Assembly: GCA_910585625.1 (NCBI GenBank)
Contig: CAJUFQ010000003.1
Coordinates: 67,801-131,800, forward strand
Direction of reading: 5' to 3'
DNA from: an uncultured Lachnospiraceae bacterium
GTDB lineage: Bacteria; Bacillota; Clostridia; Lachnospirales; Lachnospiraceae
DNA length: 64,000 bases
A model generated the notes under the pieces. It ran no database searches. It was not told where the DNA came from and saw only the letters and a program-made list of their open reading frames with translations. The position numbers and the translations under genes were made by a program. Positions 1-8,614 of the stretch are shown here, piece by piece (the stretch's first letter is position 1; every line of letters starts with the position of its first letter).

Positions 1-1
1 A

Positions 2-163
2 GGTCAGGCGGTCGTCGTGGCTGCCTTTACGCTGGGGACTGCCTTGGGGAGCCTTGTCGGCGGGAAGGTAATCGACGCTTACGGCTTCCGGGCAATGATT
101 CTGCTGGCAGGGCTTTTGGCAGGGCTGGGAGCGGCTGTTATCAATCTCAGCATCAAAAAATAA
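2..163 (+). CDS. C-terminal end of an MFS-type transporter (partial)
   Basis: Only the last 53 codons are present; the gene begins outside the window. The visible peptide has two hydrophobic segments separated by a loop reading GGKVIDAYGFRAM, which resembles the loop between the last two transmembrane helices of Major Facilitator permeases, and ends in a short basic tail (SIKK). The substrate cannot be told. It lies upstream of ruvB, where many Firmicutes carry ruvA, so the usual ruvA-ruvB pair is interrupted here. The family call is an inference from the hydrophobic pattern and loop motif. Confidence 0.6.
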   Translation, partial: GQAVVVAAFTLGTALGSLVGGKVIDAYGFRAMILLAGLLAGLGAAVINLSIKK

Positions 164-199
164 TGCTGCCAGCCGGCCGCGATTACGGAAATTGGACTA

Positions 200-228
200 T
201 TGATTTTTGCAATGTTCTAAGATATAAT
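200..228 (+). promoter_or_regulatory. Sigma-A promoter of ruvB
   Basis: TTGATT at 200-205 and a perfect TATAAT at 223-228 are separated by 17 bases. The promoter sits about 43 bases before the ruvB start codon, so ruvB can be transcribed independently of the transporter gene upstream. Confidence 0.7.
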
Positions 229-270
229 TGTCAGGGATTTTGAATGGCATATCAGAAAGGATGTACCTTC

Positions 271-1263
271 ATGGAAAAACGTGTAATCTCCACTCAGATT
301 CAGGAGGAGGATCAGAAAATAGAGACGAGCCTCCGGCCGCAGCGTCTGGAGGAGTATATTGGACAGGAGAAAGCGAAGAAAACCCTGAAAGTTTATATAG
401 AAGCAGCCAGGCAGCGGGGAGAGGCTTTGGATCATGTGCTGTTTTATGGCCCCCCGGGTCTTGGCAAGACTACGCTTGCCGGGATTATCGCTAATGAAAT
501 GGATGTCCATATGAAGATAACTTCCGGGCCTGCAATCGGTAAGCCTGGGGAAATGGCAGCGATTTTAAGCGGCCTGCAGGAAGGGGATCTCCTGTTCGTG
601 GATGAGATTCACCGGTTAAACCGTCAGGTAGAAGAGGTGCTGTATCCTGCAATGGAAGATTATGTGATTGATATCATGATTGGCAAAGGGGCGACAGCGC
701 GTTCTATCCGTCTGGATCTCCCGCATTTCACGCTGGTAGGGGCAACGACAAGGGCCGGGTTGTTGTCAGCGCCGTTGCGCGACCGTTTTGGTGTTATGCA
801 TCATCTGGAATTTTATAATCCGGAAGAGTTAAAGACAATCATCCTGCAGTCAGCTGTGAAGCTTGAAGTAGAGATTGACGATGAAGGCGCGTTTGAGCTG
901 GCAAGGCGTTCCCGCGGAACGCCCCGTCTGGCTAACCGCCTGCTGAAACGTGTCAGGGATTTCGCCCAGGTAAAATATGACGGCCGGATTACCAAGGCGG
1001 TAGCGACCTTCGCCCTGGACCTTCTGGAGGTAGATAAGTTCGGTCTTGACCAAAATGACAGGAACATCCTCCTGACGATGATAGAAAAGTTTAAGGGAGG
1101 GCCGGTTGGACTTGACACGCTGGCGGCGTCTTTAGGCGAAGATTCCGGTACTATCGAGGATGTCTACGAGCCTTATCTGGTAAAGAACGGCTTTATCAAC
1201 CGGACGCCGAAAGGCCGGATGGTGACAGACTTTGCTTACAAGCATTTTGGCATAACAGCTTGA
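271..1263 (+). CDS. ruvB: Holliday junction branch migration helicase RuvB
   Basis: This is the ATP-driven hexameric motor that moves Holliday junctions together with RuvA during recombination and repair. The 330-residue protein has the family's usual length. It shows the Walker A motif GPPGLGKT at residues 60-67, the Walker B box LFVDEIHR near 108-115, an ATTRAG sensor region and a C-terminal winged-helix part. The ATG at 271 is chosen because AGAAAGGA lies at a normal distance ahead of it; an upstream in-frame ATG at 244 has no ribosome site. ruvA is not next to it here. The gene has its own promoter, and the next gene's promoter overlaps its stop codon. recU, another junction-processing gene, lies 32 kb downstream. 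Confidence 0.97.
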   Translation: MEKRVISTQIQEEDQKIETSLRPQRLEEYIGQEKAKKTLKVYIEAARQRGEALDHVLFYGPPGLGKTTLAGIIANEMDVHMKITSGPAIGKPGEMAAILSGLQEGDLLFVDEIHRLNRQVEEVLYPAMEDYVIDIMIGKGATARSIRLDLPHFTLVGATTRAGLLSAPLRDRFGVMHHLEFYNPEELKTIILQSAVKLEVEIDDEGAFELARRSRGTPRLANRLLKRVRDFAQVKYDGRITKAVATFALDLLEVDKFGLDQNDRNILLTMIEKFKGGPVGLDTLAASLGEDSGTIEDVYEPYLVKNGFINRTPKGRMVTDFAYKHFGITA

Positions 1264-1287
1264 AAAAGTTCTGACATCTGATATAAT
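1260..1287 (+). promoter_or_regulatory. Promoter of the PurF-like gene
   Basis: TTGAAA at 1260-1265 overlaps the ruvB stop codon and is followed after 16 bases by a perfect TATAAT at 1282-1287, 46 bases before the start codon of the PurF-like gene. Confidence 0.6.
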
Positions 1288-1333
1288 GGGTTCAAGTAAA
1301 TGACATATATCAAGAAAGAGACGAGGTAAAACT

Positions 1334-2743
1334 ATGGGAGGATTTTTTGGAGCGGTATCATCAGAGGACTGTGTATTTGACTTATTTTTTGGCATCGATT
1401 ACCATTCCCATTTAGGAACAAAACGCGGGGGAATGGTCGTTTATGGGGAAGGCGGATTTGACCGTGCCATCCATAATATTGAAAATGCGCCGTTTCGTAC
1501 AAAATTTGACAAAGACATACAGAAAATGTCCGGTACCATGGGGATTGGCTGTATTTCCGATTATGAGCCGCAGCCGCTTTTGGTTCGTTCCCATCATGGG
1601 ACCTATGCAATCACGACGATCAGCAAGATTAACAATATGGAAGAACTGACAAAGATGCTCTTCAACAACGGACACTCTCATTTCTTGGAGATGAGCGGAG
1701 GGGACATTAATGCCACGGAGATGATTGCCTGCCTGATAAACCAGAAGGAGAACCTCATAGAAGGCATCCGCTATGCGCTGGAGTCCGTGGACGGCTCCGT
1801 GTCTATCTTATTGATGAATGAAAAGGGAATTTATGCGGCAAGGGACAGGTATGGGCGGACGCCGGTAGTAATCGGTAAAAAAGACGGCGCGTTCTGTATT
1901 TCCTTTGAAAATTTTGCATATCGGAACCTTGGCTATAAAGATTATAAAGAACTAGGCCCGGGGGAAATCGTGATTGTGACGGACAAAGAGTGCGCTACGC
2001 TTTCAGCCCCTGGCAAGGATATGAAAATCTGCACATTCCTGTGGGTTTACTATGGGTACCCGGCAACCTCCTACGAGGGGACAAGCGTCGAACAGATGCG
2101 CTATGAGTGCGGCAGGAGGATGGCAAAACGGGACAATGTAAAGCCTGACATCGTAGCGGGCGTGCCGGATTCAGGAACTGCTCATGCCATCGGCTATGCG
2201 AACGAGTCCGGCATCCCATTTTCCAGGCCTTTTATCAAATATACGCCTACCTGGCCGCGTTCTTTTATGCCTACCATGCAGAGCCAGAGGGATTTGATTG
2301 CCAAAATGAAGCTTCTGGCAGTGGAAGAATTGATTCGCGGTAAGAGCATGCTGTTGATTGACGACTCCATCGTCAGAGGCACGCAGCTTCGGGAGACGAC
2401 GGAATTCCTCTACGAAAGCGGAGCGGAGGAAGTCCATGTCCGCCCGGCGTGCCCGCCTTTGTTGTATGGCTGTAAATACCTGAATTTCTCACGTTCCACC
2501 TCAGAACTGGATCTGATTGCCAGGAGGGTGATTGACCGCCTGGAGGGGGGGCGTGTGACGGATGAAGTGCTGGAAGAGTACGCGGATCCGGAGTCGCCTA
2601 AATATGAGAAGATGGTAGAGGAAATCCGTAAGGAGCAGAATTTCACTTCCCTGAGGTTTAATCGTTTGGATGATATGCTGGATTCTGTGGGAATCGACAA
2701 ATGTAAGCTGTGTACCTATTGCTGGAATGGCAAAGAGCAGTAA
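1334..2743 (+). CDS. PurF-like amidophosphoribosyltransferase without the N-terminal nucleophile cysteine
   Basis: The 469-residue protein has the two-domain plan of glutamine PRPP amidotransferase: an N-terminal Ntn-hydrolase (glutaminase) fold and a C-terminal phosphoribosyltransferase with the PRPP loop LLIDDSIVRGTQ at 340-351 and a GVPDSG motif near 276-281. True PurF exposes a cysteine right after the initiator methionine or propeptide. Here the start reads MGGFFGA and no cysteine occurs before residue 13, so glutamine hydrolysis should be lost. By contrast C233, C380, C460 and C463 fall where Bacillus-type PurF holds its iron-sulfur ligands. It may use free ammonia or may be a regulatory paralogue. 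A GAGG ribosome site precedes the ATG. Located between ruvB and zapA with no other purine gene in view. Confidence 0.8.
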   Translation: MGGFFGAVSSEDCVFDLFFGIDYHSHLGTKRGGMVVYGEGGFDRAIHNIENAPFRTKFDKDIQKMSGTMGIGCISDYEPQPLLVRSHHGTYAITTISKINNMEELTKMLFNNGHSHFLEMSGGDINATEMIACLINQKENLIEGIRYALESVDGSVSILLMNEKGIYAARDRYGRTPVVIGKKDGAFCISFENFAYRNLGYKDYKELGPGEIVIVTDKECATLSAPGKDMKICTFLWVYYGYPATSYEGTSVEQMRYECGRRMAKRDNVKPDIVAGVPDSGTAHAIGYANESGIPFSRPFIKYTPTWPRSFMPTMQSQRDLIAKMKLLAVEELIRGKSMLLIDDSIVRGTQLRETTEFLYESGAEEVHVRPACPPLLYGCKYLNFSRSTSELDLIARRVIDRLEGGRVTDEVLEEYADPESPKYEKMVEEIRKEQNFTSLRFNRLDDMLDSVGIDKCKLCTYCWNGKEQ

Positions 2744-2796
2744 GGCAGAGTTTTTAATATCACAATTTGCTTGCGATTCAGGGAGGATTTATACGT

Positions 2797-3351
2797 ATGT
2801 CAGTAAAGACCAGTGCGGACGTGTTAATAGGAGGGAAAATTTATACTCTGAGCGGATACGAGAGTGAGGAATATCTGCAGAAAGTGGCTAATTATATTAA
2901 CAATAAGATTAATGAATTCGATGAGATGGAGCAATTCCGCCGAATTCCGGTTGATATGAAGGCTACGCTCTTGGAGCTTAACATCGCAGATGATTATTTT
3001 AAGGCAAAAGAGCAGGCAGAAATGCTGGAAAAGACTGTCCGGGAGAAGGAAAAAGAAATCTATGAGCTGCAGCATGACCTGATATCCGCCAACATAAAGG
3101 TGGAGAGCAGTGAGGAGACGGCTGCAAACCTGGAAAAAGAGAACAAAGAGTTATTGCTGAACAAAGCAAAGCTGGAAACCTCACTGGCGGACGCGCTGCT
3201 TGGTAAAGTAAAAGGACAGGTGCCGGCGGAACATGCGGAACAGCCGCAGCATCAGACAGACAAACATGAGGAGCCACGGGAAACGGACAGCCCGGTTCAT
3301 GTTACGGAACAGGGCGGGAACAAAAAACATAATTCTAACAAAAAAAGATAA
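2797..3351 (+). CDS. zapA: Cell division protein ZapA
   Basis: ZapA bundles FtsZ filaments at the division site. The first 90 residues carry the family signature (IGGKIYTLSGYESEEYLQKV followed by YINNKINEF) and then a long heptad-rich coiled coil to about residue 140. The charged, low-complexity C-terminal tail (140-184) makes the protein longer than the usual 80-110 residues. The ATG at 2797 follows GGGAGGA by ten bases and is preferred to an upstream in-frame codon at 2767. It is followed closely by the U32 gene and the SEDS/PBP pair, which fits a role in cell envelope and division. Confidence 0.93.
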   Translation: MSVKTSADVLIGGKIYTLSGYESEEYLQKVANYINNKINEFDEMEQFRRIPVDMKATLLELNIADDYFKAKEQAEMLEKTVREKEKEIYELQHDLISANIKVESSEETAANLEKENKELLLNKAKLETSLADALLGKVKGQVPAEHAEQPQHQTDKHEEPRETDSPVHVTEQGGNKKHNSNKKR

Positions 3352-3447
3352 GACGGCACGGCTGCTACATATTTTGTGGCAGCTTGTTCTAATGCCGCCG
3401 TTTTTTGCCGCCAGGCATTTGGATTTGCAGACAGGAGGGATTACGGT

Positions 3448-5658
3448 TTGTGCAGGAAGACAGAGCTTTTAGCCCCAGCAGGCTCCTACCGCATCATGCA
3501 GGCAGTCATAGATGCCGGGGCAGATGCGGTATATGCGGCAGGAAGTAAATTCGGCGCGCGTGCCTATGCAGCGAATTTCACAGAGGAAGAAATGCTTTCA
3601 GCCATTGATTACGCGCATATCAAAGGGAAGCGGCTGTACCTCACGGTGAACACTTTGCTGAAAGAACGGGAGATGCAGGAATTATTTGATTATCTTTGCC
3701 CCTTGTATGAAGCCGGGCTGGATGCGGTAATCGTACAGGATATAGGCGTCATGCATTTTATCCGGGAACAGTTCCCCAAACTGCCGATTCATGCAAGTAC
3801 CCAGATGACAGTCACTGGGGCTTACGGCGCGCGCCTGCTCCTTAAGCATGGATGCAGCCGTATCGTGGCGGCGCGTGAGCTGTCCCTGGCGGAGATTTCT
3901 GATATCCATGAAAAAACCGGGGCGGAGATTGAGGCCTTCATCCATGGAGCCCTATGTTACAGTTATTCCGGGCAATGCCTCTTGAGCAGCATGATAGGAG
4001 GACGGAGCGGAAACCGTGGAAGGTGTGCCCAGCCTTGCCGTCTCCCCTACAGTCCGTTGAAAGAAATGCAGGCATCAGCCGCCAGGAAAAAGAAGCAACT
4101 TTACCCCTTAAGCTTAAAAGACCTCTGTACGATTGAGATGATTCCGGAACTTGTGGAAAGCGGTATCAATTCCTTTAAAATTGAAGGGCGCATGAAGCAG
4201 GAGGAATACGCCGCCGGTGTCACTGGCATGTACCGCAAGTATCTCGACTTGTATGAAGCTGACCCTCAGGGAAATTATGAGGTGAATGCCGGAGATTACC
4301 AGAAGCTGCTGGATCTTGGCAGTCGCTGCGGGTTTACGGACGGTTACTATAAGAGGCAAAACGGCAAGGAAATGGTTACATTTGAGAAGCCTTCTCATGA
4401 AAAAAAACATCAGGCGCAGACAGACGGAAAATTATCTGGCCCTGCAGAAGAAACAAAAGAAAAAATAAAAGGATTCTTAAGACTATCTAAAAACAATCCT
4501 GCACACTTCCTGTTAGAATATAAGGGATTGCAGGCAGAAGTGACAGGGGATGTTGTGGAAGCGGCCAAAAAGCAGCCTCTGACAAGGGAAGCTGTCTGTG
4601 GCAAGTTGCAGAAGACCGGCAACACGCCGTTTGAATTGGAAAGCTTGCAGCTGGAGATGGAAGAGGGATGCTTCCTGACGGTCAGCGCCTTAAACCAGCT
4701 CCGCAGGATGGGGATAGAAAAACTTACGGAACTGGTATTGGGCCAATACCGCAGGACTTTGCCTGATGCGTACAGAGCTTTGCAGAGCCCCAGGAAAGGC
4801 AGCTATGCTTCCGGGGAGCCTGCGGATTCTGAAATTGCCCTTTCCGTCCTGGCCGAGACAGAAGAGCAGTTTGAAGCTTCATTAAGCCAGCCGGAAGCCG
4901 GGCGGATTTACTTGGAGGCTTTTGCTGTAGGACGCAGAGACATGTGCAGGAAACTGGGGGAACTGTCTGGGCAGGCACACCTCCTGGGAAAAGAATTTTA
5001 CCTTGCGCTTCCGCATGTTTTCCGCATGGAGACAGCGCGGTGGTACTGCGAGAATTGGCAGCAGATTGCCCAGGCAGGCATAGACGGATGCCTAATCCGT
5101 AATTTAGAGGAGCTTTCATTTTTAAGGGAAATGGGCATGGATCCTTCCATGATCCAGGGGGATTCTCAGCTTTATGTCTCTTCCAATGAAGCAATCCTAG
5201 GATGGGAAATGCTTTCTTTGCAGCATTACACATTGCCTTCCGAATTAAATGCCAGGGAACTTAGGGACTTAGACTGCAGCGGCGGGGAGCTGGTCATATA
5301 CGGTTACCAGCCATTGATGCTCAGCGCGCAGTGCATTCACAAAAATACTGCGGGATGCGATAAGTCAGAGAGCGTTTCCTATCTGAAAGACCGCTATGGC
5401 AAGCTGTTTTCGGTTAAGAATCATTGTGAGGATTGTTATAATATCCTATATAATATCAGCCCGCTGGCTTTGTTCCGCCATTTTCAGGAAATCCAGGCCT
5501 TGCGTCCGGCGCGCCTGCGCCTTTCCTTTACGATAGAAAGCGGCCGGGAGGTTGAGCGCATGTTCGGGTATTACCGCCAGGCCAGGGCAGGAAGCCTGGA
5601 TGAGGGCAGCTATCTGCCGGATTTCACCAACGGGCATTTCAAGCGAGGAGTCGAATAA
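3448..5658 (+). CDS. U32-family protein with DUF3656 domain, RlhA/TrhP-type RNA hydroxylation enzyme
   Basis: The 736-residue protein begins with KTELLAPAGSY, the classic U32 start, and carries four cysteines in the family iron-sulfur pattern: C170, C177, C193 and C197 (HGALCYSYSGQC, then RGRCAQPC). Members with this pattern plus a DUF3656-like C-terminal half include E. coli RlhA, which hydroxylates 23S rRNA C2501; others (TrhP) act on tRNA U34. They are annotated as peptidases for historical reasons. The start is a TTG at 3448, nine bases after AGGAGG; the in-frame ATG at 3376 has no ribosome site. Whether the target is rRNA or tRNA cannot be decided from sequence alone. It ends four bases before the SEDS gene. 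Confidence 0.88.
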   Translation: MCRKTELLAPAGSYRIMQAVIDAGADAVYAAGSKFGARAYAANFTEEEMLSAIDYAHIKGKRLYLTVNTLLKEREMQELFDYLCPLYEAGLDAVIVQDIGVMHFIREQFPKLPIHASTQMTVTGAYGARLLLKHGCSRIVAARELSLAEISDIHEKTGAEIEAFIHGALCYSYSGQCLLSSMIGGRSGNRGRCAQPCRLPYSPLKEMQASAARKKKQLYPLSLKDLCTIEMIPELVESGINSFKIEGRMKQEEYAAGVTGMYRKYLDLYEADPQGNYEVNAGDYQKLLDLGSRCGFTDGYYKRQNGKEMVTFEKPSHEKKHQAQTDGKLSGPAEETKEKIKGFLRLSKNNPAHFLLEYKGLQAEVTGDVVEAAKKQPLTREAVCGKLQKTGNTPFELESLQLEMEEGCFLTVSALNQLRRMGIEKLTELVLGQYRRTLPDAYRALQSPRKGSYASGEPADSEIALSVLAETEEQFEASLSQPEAGRIYLEAFAVGRRDMCRKLGELSGQAHLLGKEFYLALPHVFRMETARWYCENWQQIAQAGIDGCLIRNLEELSFLREMGMDPSMIQGDSQLYVSSNEAILGWEMLSLQHYTLPSELNARELRDLDCSGGELVIYGYQPLMLSAQCIHKNTAGCDKSESVSYLKDRYGKLFSVKNHCEDCYNILYNISPLALFRHFQEIQALRPARLRLSFTIESGREVERMFGYYRQARAGSLDEGSYLPDFTNGHFKRGVE

Positions 5659-5661
5659 GAT

Positions 5662-7122
5662 ATGGTACATCTGATTACAGAAATATCAAAATATACAATG
5701 ATTATCCTGTTTGCACTGTATACCTACCAGTGCTTTTCTTCCTTAAAGCGCAGTGTGGACAAGGAAGAGCAGGCAGAAAAATACCGGAGCCAGGTTGTGT
5801 ACATGTATATGTTCCACCTGAATGCTTATGCGGTTTTATATGCTTCCACCATGAATCCGGAAATCCTCAAATTTTACGCGATGCAGGTCGTGTTTTTTGC
5901 GGTGGTGCAGATCTGTTACGGTATATTTTATAAACGGGTCTCCAAACTCGTGGTCAACAACATGTGCATGTTGCTGTGTATTGGGTTGGTAACGCTGACA
6001 CGCCTCTCTTATGAACATGCCGTCAAGCAGTTCTGGATTGCTGTCGTTTCCATGGTCATCACGATGCTGATTCCTTACTTTATCAGCAAATGGAATTTTT
6101 TGCGGAACCTGACCTGGGCATATGCGCTGGCAGGAATTACCATGTTGGGGGTCGTCGCGGTGCTGGGAGCCGTGTCCCATGGGGCGAAGCTTTCTTTTTC
6201 CGTGGCGGGGATTGCCATCCAGCCGTCGGAATTCATCAAGATTATTTTTGTGTTTTTCGTGGCGTCTATGTTCTATGAGTCCACGGAATTCATGCAGGTT
6301 GCCAAGGCAACCGTGATTGCCGGGCTGCACGTGATAATCCTTGTGTTGTCCAAAGATTTGGGCGCGGGCCTTATATTCTTCATTGCCTACATGGTGATGC
6401 TGTATGTGGCGACCAGGAAGCTTTACTATTTTGCAGGGGGGATGCTTTGCGGGGCGGCGGCGTCTGTCGTGGCCTACCACTTGTTCAACCATGTGCGCGT
6501 GCGTGTTGTGGCATGGCAGGATCCGCTGGCTGTATTTGAACGTGAGGGGAATCAGGTGTCTAATTCCCTCTTTGCCATTGGCACGGGCGGCTGGTTCGGC
6601 ATGGGGCTGAACCAAGGTATGCCGAACAAAATCCCGGAGGTAAAGCAGGACTTCATCTTTTCTGCAATCTCGGAGGAACTGGGAGGGATTTTTGCCGTCT
6701 GCCTGATTCTGGTCTGTGTCAGCTGTTTCCTGATGTTCCTCAATATTGCCATGCAGATGAAAGACACGTTCTACAAGCTTGTGGCCTTGGGGCTTGGCAC
6801 GATTTATGGTTTCCAGGTCCTGCTCTCAGTAGGGGGAGACATTAAGTTCATCCCATCCACGGGCGTGACGCTGCCTTTAGTCAGTTATGGCGGAAGTTCG
6901 CTGCTAAGCACGCTGATTATTTTTGCCATTATCCAGGGGCTTTACCTCCTGCGGGAGCGGACCGAGGAGGAACGGGAAGCGCAGAAGGCGATGCAGAAGA
7001 AACAGGCCCGAAGGAAGACCGGCAGCAGGAAAGAAACAGGCAGGAATCCAGGACAACGGAAAGGAGGCAAATCATCCCATGAAGAAGACATCCACGGGAC
7101 GAAAGTCAAAAACTTCGACTAA
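5662..7122 (+). CDS. FtsW/RodA/SpoVE-family (SEDS) peptidoglycan glycosyltransferase
   Basis: This is a polytopic membrane protein of about ten helices with SEDS landmarks: a QPSEFIKI motif after the central loop, DLGAGLIFF, the large extracytoplasmic loop with SLFAIGTGGWFGMGLNQG, and the C-terminal PSTGVTLPLVSYGGSSLL motif. SEDS enzymes polymerise lipid II into glycan strands and work with a cognate class B PBP. The C-terminal 45 residues are strongly basic and cytoplasmic. A GAGGAG site sits in the end of the U32 gene. The stop overlaps the next gene, the transpeptidase, by 44 bases, so the two are probably translationally coupled partners. A second SEDS protein, RodA-like, is at 61123-62247. 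Confidence 0.93.
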   Translation: MVHLITEISKYTMIILFALYTYQCFSSLKRSVDKEEQAEKYRSQVVYMYMFHLNAYAVLYASTMNPEILKFYAMQVVFFAVVQICYGIFYKRVSKLVVNNMCMLLCIGLVTLTRLSYEHAVKQFWIAVVSMVITMLIPYFISKWNFLRNLTWAYALAGITMLGVVAVLGAVSHGAKLSFSVAGIAIQPSEFIKIIFVFFVASMFYESTEFMQVAKATVIAGLHVIILVLSKDLGAGLIFFIAYMVMLYVATRKLYYFAGGMLCGAAASVVAYHLFNHVRVRVVAWQDPLAVFEREGNQVSNSLFAIGTGGWFGMGLNQGMPNKIPEVKQDFIFSAISEELGGIFAVCLILVCVSCFLMFLNIAMQMKDTFYKLVALGLGTIYGFQVLLSVGGDIKFIPSTGVTLPLVSYGGSSLLSTLIIFAIIQGLYLLRERTEEEREAQKAMQKKQARRKTGSRKETGRNPGQRKGGKSSHEEDIHGTKVKNFD

Positions 7123-8536
7123 ACGGGCAGGAAACCGCGAGTTTGTGATCATTACCTATCTCTTTGTGGCAGTGTTCATCATGATGATGGGATATTTTGC
7201 TTACTTCCAGGTTTTTAAGAGTGAAGATTTCATCAACAGCCCTTACAATACCAGGCAGAATACTTTTGCCGAACATGTGGTGCGCGGCGAGATTCTGTCG
7301 TCAGATGAAAAAGTGCTGGCGCAGACCGTGGTCGGGGAAGATGGGAGCGAGTCGCGCTATTATCCATACGGAGCGATGTTCGCCCATGCGGTAGGTTATG
7401 ACAGTAATGGGAAATCGGGCATAGAATCGTTTGGAAATTTTAATCTCCTGCGTTCCCATGCTTTCTTCCTGGAACAGGTCATTAACGGCATTCAAGATAA
7501 GAAGAACCCTGGCGACAACATTGTCACTACCCTGAATTACAGCTTGCAGGAGACGGCTTACCAGGCGCTTGGCAGCAACCGTGGGGCAGTCGTCGTGCTG
7601 GACACGGCGACCGGAAAAATCCTTGCCATGGTATCCAAGCCGGATTTCGACCCGAACTCCATTGCCAGTCAGTGGGAGAGCATTATCTCCAATACGGACA
7701 GCGAGAATTCCGTGCTGGTAAACCGTGTGACCCAGGGTCTGTATCCGCCTGGATCCACTTTCAAAATACTGACGACCCTCGAATATATGCGCGAGAATTC
7801 AAATTACCAGGATTATTCTTATGACTGCCAGGGAAGCATTACTATGGAGAACACGGAAATCCACTGTTATGCAAATGCGGTTCATGGCGCGGAGGATTTG
7901 CAGGCTTCTTTTGCGAAATCATGCAATACCTCCTATGCTAATATCGGCTTGTCACTGAATAGGACGAAATTCGCAGGGCTGTGCCGGGAATTATTGTTTG
8001 ATGCGGACCTTCCGGTTCCATACCCCTTCAACAAGAGCAGCTTTGTGCTTGACAAGTCGTCCAATACTGACCAGGTGACGCAGATGGCCATCGGGCAGGG
8101 GGAGACGTTGGTGACCCCAATGCATATGGCGCTGATTACGTCTGCCATTGCCAACAACGGCACGCTGATGCGTCCCTATATCATAGACCACACGGAAAAT
8201 TACCGGGGCGTGACGGTGAAAAACTATAAGCCTTCGGTATACAGTACCCTGATCAGCGAAGGCGAAGCCGGTAAGCTTCAGGAACTCATGTCCCTGGTTG
8301 TGAGCGAGGGTACAGGTTCCCAGCTGAACGGGCAGTCTTACCAGGCTGCCGGTAAGACCGGATCGGCGGAGTTCAGCAATGTCAAGGGCGAGAGCCATGC
8401 CTGGTTTACCGGGTATGCTTCCACGGAAGAAAAAGGCAGCATTGCCGTTACGGTCATCGTGGAAAATGGCGGTGCAGGCAGCACAGCAGCAGTTCCGATT
8501 GCCAAGCAGGTGTTCGACACCTATTTCGCGCAGTGA
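7079..8536 (+). CDS. Class B penicillin-binding protein (transpeptidase) paired with the SEDS protein
   Basis: The 485-residue protein has one N-terminal membrane anchor (residues 22-43) after a basic cytosolic stretch, a short linker domain, and a penicillin-binding transpeptidase domain with all three active-site motifs: STFK at 226-229, SCN at 281-283 and KTG at 426-428. It cross-links peptidoglycan outside the membrane. It is shorter than typical PBP2 or PBP3 (550-700 residues) because the N-terminal pedestal region is reduced, like PbpA-type enzymes. The ATG at 7079 follows AAAGGAGGC; an upstream in-frame start would lie deep inside the SEDS gene. The overlap suggests a dedicated SEDS-bPBP pair. 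Confidence 0.92.
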   Translation: MKKTSTGRKSKTSTKRAGNREFVIITYLFVAVFIMMMGYFAYFQVFKSEDFINSPYNTRQNTFAEHVVRGEILSSDEKVLAQTVVGEDGSESRYYPYGAMFAHAVGYDSNGKSGIESFGNFNLLRSHAFFLEQVINGIQDKKNPGDNIVTTLNYSLQETAYQALGSNRGAVVVLDTATGKILAMVSKPDFDPNSIASQWESIISNTDSENSVLVNRVTQGLYPPGSTFKILTTLEYMRENSNYQDYSYDCQGSITMENTEIHCYANAVHGAEDLQASFAKSCNTSYANIGLSLNRTKFAGLCRELLFDADLPVPYPFNKSSFVLDKSSNTDQVTQMAIGQGETLVTPMHMALITSAIANNGTLMRPYIIDHTENYRGVTVKNYKPSVYSTLISEGEAGKLQELMSLVVSEGTGSQLNGQSYQAAGKTGSAEFSNVKGESHAWFTGYASTEEKGSIAVTVIVENGGAGSTAAVPIAKQVFDTYFAQ

Positions 8537-8544
8537 AAAAAATC

Positions 8545-8573
8545 TTGCAAGATAATATAAAAAGGGGTATACT
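8545..8573 (+). promoter_or_regulatory. Promoter of the Nudix gene
   Basis: TTGCAA at 8545-8550, a 17-base spacer and TATACT at 8568-8573 lie nine bases beyond the PBP stop codon and 42 bases before the Nudix start. Confidence 0.65.
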
Positions 8574-8614
8574 GTGTGTAATAAAGTTTAAAGACCACAT
8601 CAGGAGGTATTGCA

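Noticed and set aside
5836..6615. A 259-codon open frame antisense to the SEDS gene
   Set aside because: Its product is histidine- and arginine-rich with no domain or ribosome site, and it mirrors the codon pattern of the real membrane gene on the other strand. The same applies to long antisense frames at 12994-13761, 35873-36562, 4724-5233 and 55184-55978.
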